In this document: piece by piece, positions 33,516 to 45,677 of the stretch | Layout of the letters: each line of letters starts with the position of its first letter | How positions within the stretch are numbered: position 1 is the first letter of the stretch | Assembly: GCA_019915135.1 (NCBI GenBank) | Contig: JAHLMK010000001.1 | Span: 5,146,001-5,210,000, forward strand | Direction of reading: 5' to 3' | DNA length: 64,000 nucleotides | Source of the DNA: Strobilurus pachycystidiatus | Lineage: Eukaryota > Basidiomycota > Agaricomycetes > Agaricales > Physalacriaceae | Made by a program: the position numbers and the translations under genes | The notes under the pieces: model-generated | Seen by the model: only the letters and a program-made list of their open reading frames with translations | Told to the model about the DNA's origin: nothing | Databases searched by the model: none

Positions 33516-33868
33516 ATGGGATCAAAAAAATCAACGAAGCAACTAGGAAATCGACGCTGCGTTCAAGTCCGGCGCCGTAAGTCAAGACGAGCGCGCCGTT
33601 GGTCCAGGATCAAGGTGTGGGGCAGCCCGCTTCTTGCAATCATGTGGCGTTTGACCTTTTAAAAAGTCGTCGGTTACAACTTGAAGTTCACGGGGCGATG
33701 CCTCATCGCGATCGTGCTCTAATGACGGGAAGAGAGGAAACAGTCCATAGCATTACGACATAAAAGCAGTACAGTACACTTTAACAACAGAGCAGGAATT
33801 AAGAGGAACAGAAGTAGCAAGCCGAGAGCGGCGTAAACAGGTATCACTTAGTGCCACTGGTTCTGGTA

Positions 33869-35436
33869 CTATCGTCTAGCAGCCTTCTTCTTTTTCTTCG
33901 AGGCACCCACCCTGTTGTCCTCCGTCGACAAATTTTTCTGCGTTTTCTGAATCTTTGCAGGAGGCTCATCGTCCGGTTTGTCATCGGCGACGCGCTTCGT
34001 CTGAATCCGACTCGAGCGCCGCAGGACTTGAGGCACTGGCTCGGGCACAAGGGCAGGCTCAAAATCAGGAGCCAGAGGCGATTCAGGTACATCCTTGTTG
34101 ACGTTCGAGGGAACGACTGCCCTCTGCTTCCCTTTCTTTTTCGATGCAGTGGCAGTGACGCGCTGCCTCGGATTCAAGATGCGAGGTTCCGATGGACCAG
34201 CCGCGGGTGCCTCGACCTGAAATGGAGCGACGGTAGTGCGCGAAGGACCGGAATCAGAGGACGAAAGAGAATGGAAGGGGTTCCTGTGCTCTTGTGCAAG
34301 GTATTGCGCGAGAGGATTTGAATCAGGAACAGGGACCTGCTGCGAGGGTGATGCAGAGTTATCGGCATGAACCCCGAGTCGCCTGATGAGGTTCGGCGAG
34401 CCGCGGTTTATGAACTCCTGGGGCGCGGAAGTTGTCCAGATATTCATAATTAACAGGACCGTTCTGACGCTCTTACGTTCAGCCTCGCTCCAGAATGGCC
34501 TATCTGGATGTCGGAGCAGTTTTAGGGCTAGAGCGACAATGGCAAATGCGGGATTGGCGTGCAGTTTGGTGATGCCAATCTCGCGCAAGGGATGACCGTT
34601 GAGTTCTGTTGTTTGTCCTGTCGGTCCGCTCGTTGTACGGGGAATGAGGTGTGTGTCTGGAATATCAAAGTCGAGGAAGCGATAGTGCCAAATATCGGTA
34701 CCCTCGTCGGCCCGAAATTCCTATGGTAGCATTCTGTATGAGTTGAATATTGACGACATCGGATAGAGCGCTTACTTCTGAGGCAAAGCAGAACACACGA
34801 TCATCAATACCGACTTTTTTATTCCTTTTCGCAAGTTGAAGTATCCTGTCCAAGCGAGAATCCATGGACAACCATCCATAACCATCGTGGTCGTGCACTA
34901 CGTGGTAAGAAGCCGATACTGTTAGTCATGAGTAAACATCGTTTGCCGCTGAATATTATTAGAACAACATACACCAGAAGAAGTTGTACCGCGTATCGAG
35001 ATTCAACATTCCCGGCCTTTCAAAGCCAAGATGGTACTCTAAGTTAGTCATCTGATGCAGTGAATTATAAGCTGGAATCTGGCTGTGATCGCAAGAATCT
35101 TACCAGTTGAATGTCGCGGTAACTGATGTTACGATCCATGCAATGTGCTGCTTGAACCATAGCGCAGAAATTGGCTATTCCAGTGAGTACACAGGTTCTA
35201 AAAAATCCTGCCAGCGTCCTCAAGCGTTGGTACAGCGATCGAGTATCCCTTCCATCAGAGTACGCGATGCGTACGGGTGGTGTCGATGTGACGTTCTCCC
35301 AGCCAGGAAACCAATTGGCGTCTTTAGGATCATCCTCGTCGATGTCATCGATGTCCCAGCTACTAGGGGGGTCGACGATTGAAGGGGGAGGGGGAGGGGG
35401 AGTCTGTAGAGTAACGGCGTTGGCACCGAAAGACAT
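33869..35436 (-). CDS. G2, HNH-like basic-tailed protein, copy 1
   Basis: Exons 35436-35104, 35036-34973, 34897-34776 and 34720-33869 give 456 aa. Intron phases are 0, 1, 0. A Pro-rich N-terminus is followed by YHLGF (residue 112) and LNLDTRYNFFWLHDHDGYGW (about 122-141). This resembles the last part of fungal HNH nuclease-like domains (N-L-D-x-R-x-N followed by D-x-H). The C-terminal half is charged, with RRSSRIQTKR and a KKKKKAARR end that look like nuclear localisation signals. Paired head to head with G3, which aligns with it and has introns at matching places. Function is unknown; the nuclease link is an inference from the motif. Confidence 0.65.
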
Positions 35437-35915
35437 GATGTTGTGAAGCTCGACATCTTTCCGGTCTCGCTTTTAAGCAGAAATCCTTGAACAAAGTGGC
35501 CCCAGTTTGAGCTTCAACGAGCGCATTGATCATACAGCTCTTTGATCCGCAGAAATGCTATGATTTTCGTCCCTGACACTGACTCCCCAGAGTGGCCACA
35601 TAAGGTGCTGGACTGAGGTTGAATATCGAAACTTAACCGAATTACTGAAGGAGGTACCCATCTACTTTCTGGGGGCTTCGGAAGACGTTTCTCCGGCGGC
35701 TTTGTTCGAGGCTGGACCGACCAAGATCCCAAAGTAGGGGCATTGTCGTTGCACAATGTCCAGACAATGACCGACGAGGGGACCGGGGAATAGCAAAAGG
35801 CAGGGACGAGAAAGGTCACGTGTAGATTCCCTTTGTTCATTGAATTTCAAATTCAATCTTAAATGAACCGCATCTCTCCCACTTGCCACCAACTTGCCTG
35901 AGCAATCGCCTCACC
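35437..35915. promoter_or_regulatory. Bidirectional promoter of G2 and G3, copy 1
   Basis: This 479-bp gap separates the divergent start codons of G2 and G3. It holds open frames without recognisable domains. It is probably a shared promoter, repeated intact at 50631-51109 and split by a transposon in copy 2. Confidence 0.5.
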
Positions 35916-37231
35916 ATGCAATCTGTCCTACTCTCCGATATATCGACTGTACCAAACTCTTCCGAGCATCCGCTCGAGACCTTTCATTTTATGGAAGACA
36001 AGGACATTGTCAGTAACATCACCTCGCGTTTTCGTACCACTACACTAACTTTTGAACTTGATGTACCAGGGCCTCGACGGCGTGGAGTTTCATCTTGGGC
36101 TATACCGTGGTCAGATTGCCAAATACCGCGGCACCGAACTGATGACGACTGAAAGTACGCTCTCTCAGAATGTTCTGCGGCACGCGATGACTGACCATTC
36201 ACGTTTTACAGTCCGTTCGGACATGAAGGAACTCTTCGAAGACTGGGCGTGGGCGCTTTCTCCTTCCGAAGATTTTCTCGAAACCATCTTGAAGCTGTGT
36301 CTCGACAATCGTAAATGTCAAACAACCAAGAGGACCTTGTTTACGGAGGTAAGCTCAAGGCCACCTGTGCTGTGGGTAGTTCATTGAGTTTAACAAGGCA
36401 ATTCCTCCACGGGAATTTCTATATGAGCTTCTGCCTGTCGACCGTGGAGAATCAAAGCCTCCAATCTATGTCAAGGGCACACGCTATGATTACCCATACC
36501 AGGACGTGCCTCTCATTCGATCGTCAATTCACCCATGCCTTGTCGTTCCCTCCCTCAACCAATACATTTGCCTCTCTATGGACTACGCCCCGAACTCCGT
36601 ATCTAGCAGTCCAACCATCGAGAAGTTGCTCTTCAGTATCCAGATGACCATGTACCTGCCGGTGAACAGATCATTTCTGCATGGTACATGGTTCGACTGT
36701 CCCCTCCGCGGCCGGGCTGTCACTCGGGCTGATCCTGGTACCGAGAAACGGCTCCTACCACCACCTGCCGTCGTTCGTGAGGTCACACCGGAACGCGATC
36801 TGGAGGACCCGCGGCTCCTAGCCCATCGTAGGAAGAAGTTGCAGTACATGAAGGACAACAATGTTCGGGTGCAGGACGGTACACGGGGGCCAGACTTCGA
36901 GATCATCCAAGAGTTGCCGTCAGAGAGGAAGAGAAGGCTCGCAGCTATTGATGTCCTGCAGGTCGATCCAGAGGTCCAGGAGCCACCCGCGAAGCGTCGT
37001 GCCAGTACTCAGACAAAGCGTACTAGTAGGTCTTCGACGAGGAAATCGGCCTCTTCGTCTTCATCTGGGCCACCCATACCCCCGACCTCTCCAAGAACTG
37101 TACATTCTCCCGCGCCCTCCGCACCGTCGTTGACTTCGCTGTCGGAGAAATCCTTGTCTGCATCATCTGAGCAGGCATCGGATGGACCTCGTAGATCCAA
37201 ACGTACCAAGAAACCGGTCAACCGCAATTAA
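35916..37231 (+). CDS. G3, degenerate HNH-like basic-tailed protein, copy 1
   Basis: Exons 35916-36008, 36070-36154, 36212-36348 and 36398-37231 give 382 aa with intron phases 0, 1, 0. The central segment FHLGLYRG then IRSDMKELFEDWAWALSPS (residues about 45-78) aligns with G2. It recalls the LRxDLHxLFD end of fungal HNH domains, but with Lys where the metal-binding His would be. YPYQDVPLIRSSIHPCLVVP follows (about 137-156). The rest is charged and Ser/Pro-rich, ending RRSKRTKKPVNRN, a likely nuclear signal. Probably not an active nuclease; role unknown. Confidence 0.75.
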
Positions 37232-37239
37232 TCATTCCT

Positions 37240-38963
37240 CGTCATCCGTACCTCAAGCTATATACGTCACGCTATCGCTATACACATTGCTACCGCTTTC
37301 ATTATACACTGTACAACTACTCATTCCATTCCTACACTTACAGTAACCTACGTGTAGTTCTCTGTATCTCCATTTCTCATAAGCAACGCCATCGCGGCAT
37401 TCGAAGTAAAAGCCAAGACTCCAATACAACGACACAATAATACGTGAAGTACCATCGCTAGAAACGCGGAAAGTCTAGGGGTTTCCCCCGAGACTGAACT
37501 AGTACAGACAAGCCGACGTCTTCCCATTGGCACATCCTATCACGCTCTTCGCTCCCCTTTGCTCTCCGAGTCCTGCAGAACCCTCTGACGCCGAACAACT
37601 TGCAAGTACTGTAGCAACAAGATCGTCGAGTTGATCATATCTCCGATCTATGCCAATCTGCCCGGCGAAAGGCAGGCGCGCCAACACAAGAAGGGATGAG
37701 TAACGTTACAAAGAGTAGAAGCCATCGCTCTCGGGAAGATAGCTAACCCGATTCCGAAAGCATTTGCCGGAGTGTCAACAGCCACTTCCTCGGGTGTTTG
37801 CACAGCGTCAACAGACATGTCCTAGGGCCAAAGTGTCCTCTCATGTAGGGCGCGATACCTCATCGGAATCCGTGAGAGAGTCGAAATCGCTTTTCATTTC
37901 GACCCCAGGGACGACGCGAGGACTGGCAACGGACGAACAAAAAGTCCAACCACCTCACCACGAAGCCGGACATCTGTCTTTTTCTTCCACGTCGTCGGCC
38001 GTTCCTTTAGCTGGGGGAACTGTAGCCATCCCTTCTCATCGAGAAGAGGTACGGAGGAGCGGGGAGGAAGAAGAGGGATATCGACTTCTGTGGCGAAGTG
38101 AGTAAGAGGGTTCAAAGCTTTCTTTGCTGTTTTTTGTTTTGCTGAACCTTTACGTCCTCGTCCACTCCGGCGCTCCGTAAGCTGGGGAGTCGTTGTCATC
38201 CCATTTTCGTCACCATCGAGGTCGCCATCCTCCTCGTACCGTGGCCAAGACCCTATCAAGCTCCTACACTTCTTCGGAAATCGGCTGAAGAAGCGAGTCG
38301 GAGCGGCGACATGATCATGGCCAAGAAACCTGCTCCTAATTCATACGCATCATCGCGCTTCTTCATCATTCTCTCAAGGCCATCATAGCTCAACAAAGTG
38401 TGTCACATTACCGCCCGATACATTGGAGGAATGGCTCGAAAGAAAGAGTAAAGCGTTTTGTCCCATCAGAGCGAGCCTGCATACGTCAAGAGACACCGTC
38501 CAGATCAGAACGCCTTTTGCTGCCAGTATCGGGCCATCCTCCCCCGCTAGACCACGGAAATGCTCGTATGCTATGGACATGAAGGGAATGAGGGAGAGAT
38601 GAGAAGATCCGGAGGAGACAGGGAAGAGAGAGAAGACGCAAGGTGGCGAAAGCACCGGAGCTCATGATGAAGGGGAGGGCGGTCTCGGAGATGATAGCGG
38701 AGGGTAGGGGAGCCTGGGTAGATGTAATGCGACAAAAAACAGGCGGCGGCGCGGAACACGTCCCGCGTGTGATGCGAGAATGGAGAGAGCCGATGAAAGG
38801 GATAGCCGCAGCAAATCGGTCCCAACTAGCATTAGAACGGCGGCGACTCGGTAAGTAGATTGAAGGACACCTTCTCCCGCCCGTTCTTCAGACTCTTTGT
38901 GTTGTCCGTCCCTCATGCTGACGAACTTGTCATCTCCAGCGCCGGAGTATCGTTGTCCTCCCA
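37240..38963 (-). other. G4 region, copy 1, unrecognised minus-strand gene parts
   Basis: Minus-strand blocks at 38259-37894 (121 aa, Lys/Arg-rich, RRSGRGRKGSAKQKTAKK) and 38655-38383 (90 aa, hydrophobic) are probably exons of one unrecognised gene running leftwards. A longer frame upstream crosses the unit junction (39096-38662) and is therefore chimeric here. The intact 5' side exists only at copy 3, where the frame begins at 54248. Exon borders could not be set. Confidence 0.35.
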
Positions 38964-40271
38964 TTTGGGACGTCGCCCAGGCTGCCCAGGCGCAGACCGT
39001 TCTCTTTCGTCCACTCGTCATCGATGTGGAAGTCCCAGCGTGTCCCACGGTCCACGTCTGACTGCTGAATGCGCCCTCTGCTAGCCACAACCTCACTTGT
39101 CATTCCTGCCTTCTGCCCTCGACTGTACGCGTATGACAGCCCAGCGGAAGGCACTGGACCATTCATCTTTGCTGAGGCGCCGAGCTGATGACCACGGGAG
39201 CGTTCCGCAGACTGCACGACCTTCATGCGCCCCTCCACGAGGTATTGAGAAGATGTAGGGTGAGCGTCATATACGTCGAGGGGACATGACTTGTCAGGAA
39301 TCTCTGCTTCTATGCGTGCGTAGAACTGCCGGTACGATGCACGCTTGTCCTCCAGATCTTTCGAGTTACGATAGAAATCCAGCCTGAGAAGACTCATCTG
39401 AGAGACCATGGTCGCGTCAGGTACTCACTCTTCAGGACGACTCTGTTCAAGTGTAGCAGGTATAGAGATGAAACCTGGCGACAGAACAAAATTCTCACCT
39501 GGCATTGAAGGGAGCCCTTCACACGGATACTCTGGTTGCCCAGATCGGATTTGATGTTGAAGGCAAGTTGAAGGTAACATCGAACTGTCCGCGTGGAGGA
39601 TCAGACATCGACGCAGATGTATCTCGGTCCGAGTCGGGCTCATCGCCTCCGCCACTGTTGCGCTCAACGCCCTTTCCCTTTCCTGATTTCGTCTCGATAT
39701 CGTGTTCACCTACATCTTCTTCGAGCCCATCTAGACCCTCTGCTTCATCTCGGGAATCATTGTCGCGGCCATGTCCACCTTCTCCAGGCCCTGCCGATGG
39801 CAGTCTTCTCGGCGGGGAATCATCGTCACTCTCCGAGTTGTGTTCGCCTTTCCCGCCATCCTGTTCACGATCTCCTCCATTTCTGGATCCCACGGGTACG
39901 CCGTCACTTCCGCCTCCTCTCTGTGGGTTCATATTGAGTTGCGTTACGCAGTCGAAGAACGGCATCGTCAGAGGCATGAGAGACGCTTTGAATGTCGGTG
40001 TCTCGAGGACGCCCTTGAACGGTTGCAAGACACTAAACAGGTCTTGTATTACCCGGTCACGTCTAGTTAGAGGAATTAGAAGACAGTCCGAGTCGTAGTC
40101 CAACGTCGTACTAGTTGGGTTCAAGCCCAGTAACCTTGGTCCTGTCCGCCGATGCTTTTCGCTGAGTAGTATACCGACGCGGACTTGTATACGTGCGGTA
40201 GCCGTTGATTCCGAGACGAAAACAATCAAGGAACATACTTTCATTACTATGTAAGTAGTCATGATAATCAA
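38930..40271 (-). pseudogene. G1, truncated chimeric copy 2
   Basis: This repeats G1 from its start to the unit boundary at 38964. Reading then runs into copy 1 sequence and stops after about 11 foreign residues (NGRTTILRRWR). The native C-terminal third is missing, so the copy is probably non-functional or altered. Confidence 0.7.
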
Positions 40272-40624
40272 ATGGGATCAAAAAAATCAACGAAGCAACT
40301 AGGAAATCGACGCTGCGTTCAAGTCCGGCGCCGTAAGTCAAGACGAGCGCGCCGTTGGTCCAGGATCAAGGTGTGGGGCAGCCCGCTTCTTGCAATCATG
40401 TGGCGTTTGACCTTTTAAAAAGTCGTCGGTTACAACTTGAAGTTCACGGGGCGATGCCTCATCGCGATCGTGCTCTAATGACGGGAAGAGAGGAAACAGT
40501 CCATAGCATTACGACATAAAAGCAGTACAGTACACTTTAACAACAGAGCAGGAATTAAGAGGAACAGAAGTAGCAAGCCGAGAGCGGCGTAAACAGGTAT
40601 CACTTAGTGCCACTGGTTCTGGTA

Positions 40625-42192
40625 CTATCGTCTAGCAGCCTTCTTCTTTTTCTTCGAGGCACCCACCCTGTTGTCCTCCGTCGACAAATTTTTCTGCGTT
40701 TTCTGAATCTTTGCAGGAGGCTCATCGTCCGGTTTGTCATCGGCGACGCGCTTCGTCTGAATCCGACTCGAGCGCCGCAGGACTTGAGGCACTGGCTCGG
40801 GCACAAGGGCAGGCTCAAAATCAGGAGCCAGAGGCGATTCAGGTACATCCTCGTTGACGTTCGAGGGAACGACTGCCCTCTGCTTCCCTTTCTTTTTCGA
40901 TGCAGTGGCAGTGACGCGCTGCCTCGGATTCAAGATGCGAGGTTCCGATGGACCAGCCGCGGGTGCCTCGACCTGAAATGGAGCGACGGTAGTGCGCGAA
41001 GGACCGGAATCAGAGGACGAAAGAGAATGGAAGGGGTTCCTGTGCTCTTGTGCAAGGTATTGCGCGAGAGGATTTGAATCAGGAACAGGGACCTGCTGCG
41101 AGGGTGATGCAGAGTTATCGGCATGAACCCCGAGTCGCCTGATGAGGTTCGGCGAGCCGCGGTTTATGAACTCCTGGGGCGCGGAAGTTGTCCAGATATT
41201 CATAATTAACAGGACCGTTCTGACGCTCTTACGTTCAGCCTCGCTCCAGAATGGCCTATCTGGATGTCGGAGCAGTTTTAGGGCTAGAGCGACAATGGCA
41301 AATGCGGGATTGGCGTGCAGTTTGGTGATGCCAATCTCGCGCAAGGGATGACCGTTGAGTTCTGTTGTTTGTCCTGTCGGTCCGCTCGTTGTACGGGGAA
41401 TGAGGTGTGTGTCTGGAATATCAAAGTCGAGGAAGCGATAGTGCCAAATATCGGTACCCTCGTCGGCCCGAAATTCCTATGGTAGCATTCTGTATGAGTT
41501 GAATATTGACGACATCGGATAGAGCGCTTACTTCTGAGGCAAAGCAGAACACACGATCATCAATACCGACTTTTTTATTCCTTTTCGCAAGTTGAAGTAT
41601 CCTGTCCAAGCGAGAATCCATGGACAACCATCCATAACCATCGTGGTCGTGCACTACGTGGTAAGAAGCCGATACTGTTAGTCATGAGTAAACATCGTTT
41701 GCCGCTGAATATTATTAGAACAACATACACCAGAAGAAGTTGTACCGCGTATCGAGATTCAACATTCCCGGCCTTTCAAAGCCAAGATGGTACTCTAAGT
41801 TAGTCATCTGATGCAGTGAATTATAAGCTGGAATCTGGCTGTGATCGCAAGAATCTTACCAGTTGAATGTCGCGGTAACTGATGTTACGATCCATGCAAT
41901 GTGCTGCTTGAACCATAGCGCAGAAATTGGCTATTCCAGTGAGTACACAGGTTCTAAAAAATCCTGCCAGCGTCCTCAAGCGTTGGTACAGCGATCGAGT
42001 ATCCCTTCCATCAGAGTACGCGATGCGTACGGGTGGTGTCGATGTGACGTTCTCCCAGCCAGGAAACCAATTGGCGTCTTTAGGATCATCCTCGTCGATG
42101 TCATCGATGTCCCAGCTACTAGGGGGGTCGACGATTGAAGGGGGAGGGGGAGGGGGAGTCTGTAGAGTAACGGCGTTGGCACCGAAAGACAT
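40625..42192 (-). CDS. G2, copy 2
   Basis: Same exon structure as the first G2 (exons 42192-41860, 41792-41729, 41653-41532, 41476-40625). One coding change was found: the codon at 40852 gives Glu (VNEDVPE) where copy 1 has Lys (VNKDVPE). The upstream region is disrupted by the TIR element 386 bp before the start codon. Confidence 0.65.
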
Positions 42193-42577
42193 GATGTTGT
42201 GAAGCTCGACATCTTTCCGGTCTCGCTTTTAAGCAGAAATCCTTGAACAAAGTGGCCCCAGTTTGAGCTTCAACGAGCGCATTGATCATACAGCTCTTTG
42301 ATCCGCAGAAATGCTATGATTTTCGTCCCTGACACTGACTCCCCAGAGTGGCCACATAAGGTGCTGGACTGAGGTTGAATATCGAAACTTAACCGAATTA
42401 CTGAAGGAGGTACCCATCTACTTTCTGGGGGCTTCGGAAGACGTTTCTCCGGCGGCTTTGTTCGAGGCTGGACCGACCAAGATCCCAAAGTAGGGGCATT
42501 GTCGTTGCACAATGTCCAGACAATGACCGACGAGGGGACCGGGGAATAGCAAAAGGCAGGGACGAGAAAGGTCACGT

Positions 42578-44255
42578 TGATACGCAGGGTACTATTCCAG
42601 TACTAGAAACGGGGAATTTTGCGATTCCTGAATAGCCCAAAGACCTTAGGAACCTCCAGTCAAGTACTTAGGATAGAGCACGCAGGAGTGACTGCCTTGA
42701 CGCGGGCAAGCCTCCAGGACAAGGTCCAGGCGCCTTAACAAGTCCATTAGGACAGGCGCGATCGAAACCTTCGATCACCTTCATCCGAATATCCTTATCC
42801 GCGCGTTGGATCTCTCTCAAGATCCCGTACCTTTGCGTGTACCTTGTACTACAGACGATGTGCTATAACCATTCGCACCCAAGGAGGGTCCAAGGTCTCC
42901 AAGCGGTTCAGTTAGAGCGACCCAAGACCGGCGCACCTCAACCCAAAGACCTGGAAGGTCCCGAAATAGTTCAAGGACGTCACAACCCTTTTGGGGAAAC
43001 AATCTTCGGAGCTGTCAAGGACTCCGAACCGACGCCTTCCGCTATGCCGATCGATCATGATCCACGATCAAGGACCACCCCAAAGGCAGGGTGTATTACC
43101 ACTTTAAGGAAGCACTCCCCTGTAGTGTCTGCGCTCGAAAGGACGTTCTTAACGGTCTCCATCCAACCTATCCACAAGAAAGCAGGTGTCCGTAGGACCT
43201 TGCAACATAAAGATACCTAAGGATCGAAGTCCTTATCGGACCTTGATCTCCTGGGCACAAGGATTGTACCATACCGCCAAGGTGGCGTATATGGCTAAAG
43301 GACCAAGCGGCCTGTCCGCAGTTGTTTCGACCAGGGATAGCCAATAAGAATCCAGCACTTGTATGACTCGAAAGTCCGATGTATCCGATCCTAGAATAGA
43401 TGCTTACTCAGTAGGAACCCACCAGTAGTATAAAAGGGCCCAAAGGACCCATATTTCGGTAGCTTAGAGCCCCCTCCAGTAGCCGCTAGTCAGACGCAGC
43501 CATTGTAGTGAATCTATCTCGAGTTTCGACTCATTTCTGCAAAGAACCCAAAGACCCCAAAGACCCCAAAGACCTTTCCAAGATTTAAAGACATCAGGTG
43601 TTGCCAAGCTCCTTGAAAGACTCAAAAGAACCTTATTCCGACGTACCAAGTCAAGTACCAACGAATCTACTTGGTGTTAGAACCTTGTATTCACAAGAAG
43701 GCCGGTTTGCAAGTGGTTCTGCCCTGCATTCACGCTATTTCGTGAAGTACTTTCCTTTGAGGAATAAGTTGAGTTTGAACGAGTGTTGTCAACGTCTGAG
43801 ACACCTTTCGGAACCTTTGGTCCCGGTGCAAGACACTAGAAGTTTGGTTTAAGTGCAAGAAGGAGTCCTTATCGTTAGCAGTCCAGTGGCGTAAAACCTG
43901 CGGTAGCGGCCTGACGATTCCAAGACAAAGTCCTTGTACACCAGAGCACTTGATAGGTAGAAGCTACATTGCCTCGCGCTGTTTAAGGTCTTCATACGTC
44001 AAGAGGTTCGGCCTACGACTTCAAGGTTTTCTTGTGTCATTTCGATCAGAATCCCTACACCCCCAAAAACAACTCGTAGTTTAACTACAGCGATTCGGAA
44101 TACATCTCTATTTCTCCATTACCCAAAAGCACCTTGTTCTCTCGAACCTTTGTGCACCCCAGCTCCCTTACAAGGAGTGTTAGTTGTGATAAGGATTGAT
44201 AGTGTGATTAGACGATAGCTCCTTTTTCAGAGGTCTATTCCGAACTTGCACATCA
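42578..44255 (+). mobile_element. Non-autonomous TIR element, copy B
   Basis: This 1678-bp insertion is absent from tandem copies 1 and 3, which serve as empty sites. Ends are TGATACGCA and (inverted) TGATGTGCA; the flanking 4-bp duplication is ACGT (42574-42577 and 44256-44259). It aligns in opposite orientation with 13001-14703, for example at the subterminal block GGAATTTTGCGATTCCT and at GAATAGACCTCT near the other end. No transposase is visible. CCAAAGA units are tandemly repeated around 43549-43576. Confidence 0.9.
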
Positions 44256-44353
44256 ACGTGTAGATTCCCTTTGTTCATTGAATTTCAAATTCAATCTTAA
44301 ATGAACCGCATCTCTCCCACTTGCCACCAACTTGCCTGAGCAATCGCCTCACC

Positions 44354-45669
44354 ATGCAATCTGTCCTACTCTCCGATATATCGACTGTACCAAACTCTTC
44401 CGAGCATCCGCTCGAGACCTTTCATTTTATGGAAGACAAGGACATTGTCAGTAACATCACCTCGCGTTTTCGTACCACTACACTAACTTTTGAACTTGAT
44501 GTACCAGGGCCTCGACGGCGTGGAGTTTCATCTTGGGCTATACCGTGGTCAGATTGCCAAATACCGCGGCACCGAACTGATGACGACTGAAAGTACGCTC
44601 TCTCAGAATGTTCTGCGGCACGCGATGACTGACCATTCACGTTTTACAGTCCGTTCGGACATGAAGGAACTCTTCGAAGACTGGGCGTGGGCGCTTTCTC
44701 CTTCCGAAGATTTTCTCGAAACCATCTTGAAGCTGTGTCTCGACAATCGTAAATGTCAAACAACCAAGAGGACCTTGTTTACGGAGGTAAGCTCAAGGCC
44801 ACCTGTGCTGTGGGTAGTTCATTGAGTTTAACAAGGCAATTCCTCCACGGGAATTTCTATATGAGCTTCTGCCTGTCGACCGTGGAGAATCAAAGCCTCC
44901 AATCTATGTCAAGGGCACACGCTATGATTACCCATACCAGGACGTGCCTCTCATTCGATCGTCAATTCACCCATGCCTTGTCGTTCCCTCCCTCAACCAA
45001 TACATTTGCCTCTCTATGGACTACGCCCCGAACTCCGTATCTAGCAGTCCAACCATCGAGAAGTTGCTCTTCAGTATCCAGATGACCATGTACCTGCCGG
45101 TGAACAGATCATTTCTGCATGGTACATGGTTCGACTGTCCCCTCCGCGGCCGGGCTGTCACTCGGGCTGATCCTGGTACCGAGAAACGGCTCCTACCACC
45201 ACCTGCCGTCGTTCGTGAGGTCACACCGGAACGCGATCTGGAGGACCCGCGGCTCCTAGCCCATCGTAGGAAGAAGTTGCAGTACATGAAGGACAACAAT
45301 GTTCGGGTGCAGGACGGTACACGGGGGCCAGACTTCGAGATCATCCAAGAGTTGCCGTCAGAGAGGAAGAGAAGGCTCGCAGCTATTGATGTCCTGCAGG
45401 TCGATCCAGAGGTCCAGGAGCCACCCGCGAAGCGTCGTGCCAGTACTCAGACAAAGCGTACTAGTAGGTCTTCGACGAGGAAATCGGCCTCTTCGTCTTC
45501 ATCTGGGCCACCCATACCCCCGACCTCTCCAAGAACTGTACATTCTCCCGCGCCCTCCGCACCGTCGTTGACTTCGCTGTCGGAGAAATCCTTGTCTGCA
45601 TCATCTGAGCAGGCATCGGATGGACCTCGTAGATCCAAACGTACCAAGAAACCGGTCAACCGCAATTAA
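44354..45669 (+). CDS. G3, copy 2
   Basis: Exons 44354-44446, 44508-44592, 44650-44786 and 44836-45669 encode the same 382 aa as copy 1. The TIR element ends 98 bp before the start codon, so expression may differ from the other copies. Confidence 0.75.
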
Positions 45670-45677
45670 TCATTCCT

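Larger units (their letters stand above)
32208..38963. repeat. Tandem unit, copy 1 (6756 bp)
   Basis: This is the first of three head-to-tail copies. The left end is set where copies 2 and 3 leave homology (TTTGGGACGTCGCC). Single-base differences found: T at 34096 and A at 38579, where copies 2 and 3 have C and G. The left flank continues G1 coding sequence. Confidence 0.95.

Noticed and set aside
33851..34321. 156-aa plus-strand frame within G2
   Set aside because: It is antisense to the well-supported last exon of G2.
35514..35840. 108-aa minus-strand gene in the G2/G3 gap
   Set aside because: No domain, lies in a short divergent promoter region, and the diverged outside locus gives no sign of a conserved gene there.
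42837..43220. 127-aa frame in element B as a transposase
   Set aside because: No catalytic motif is visible and the matching part of element A does not carry the same frame.
43549..43576. CRISPR-like short repeats (CCAAAGA units)
   Set aside because: It is a short simple tandem array without spacers, inside a eukaryotic transposon.
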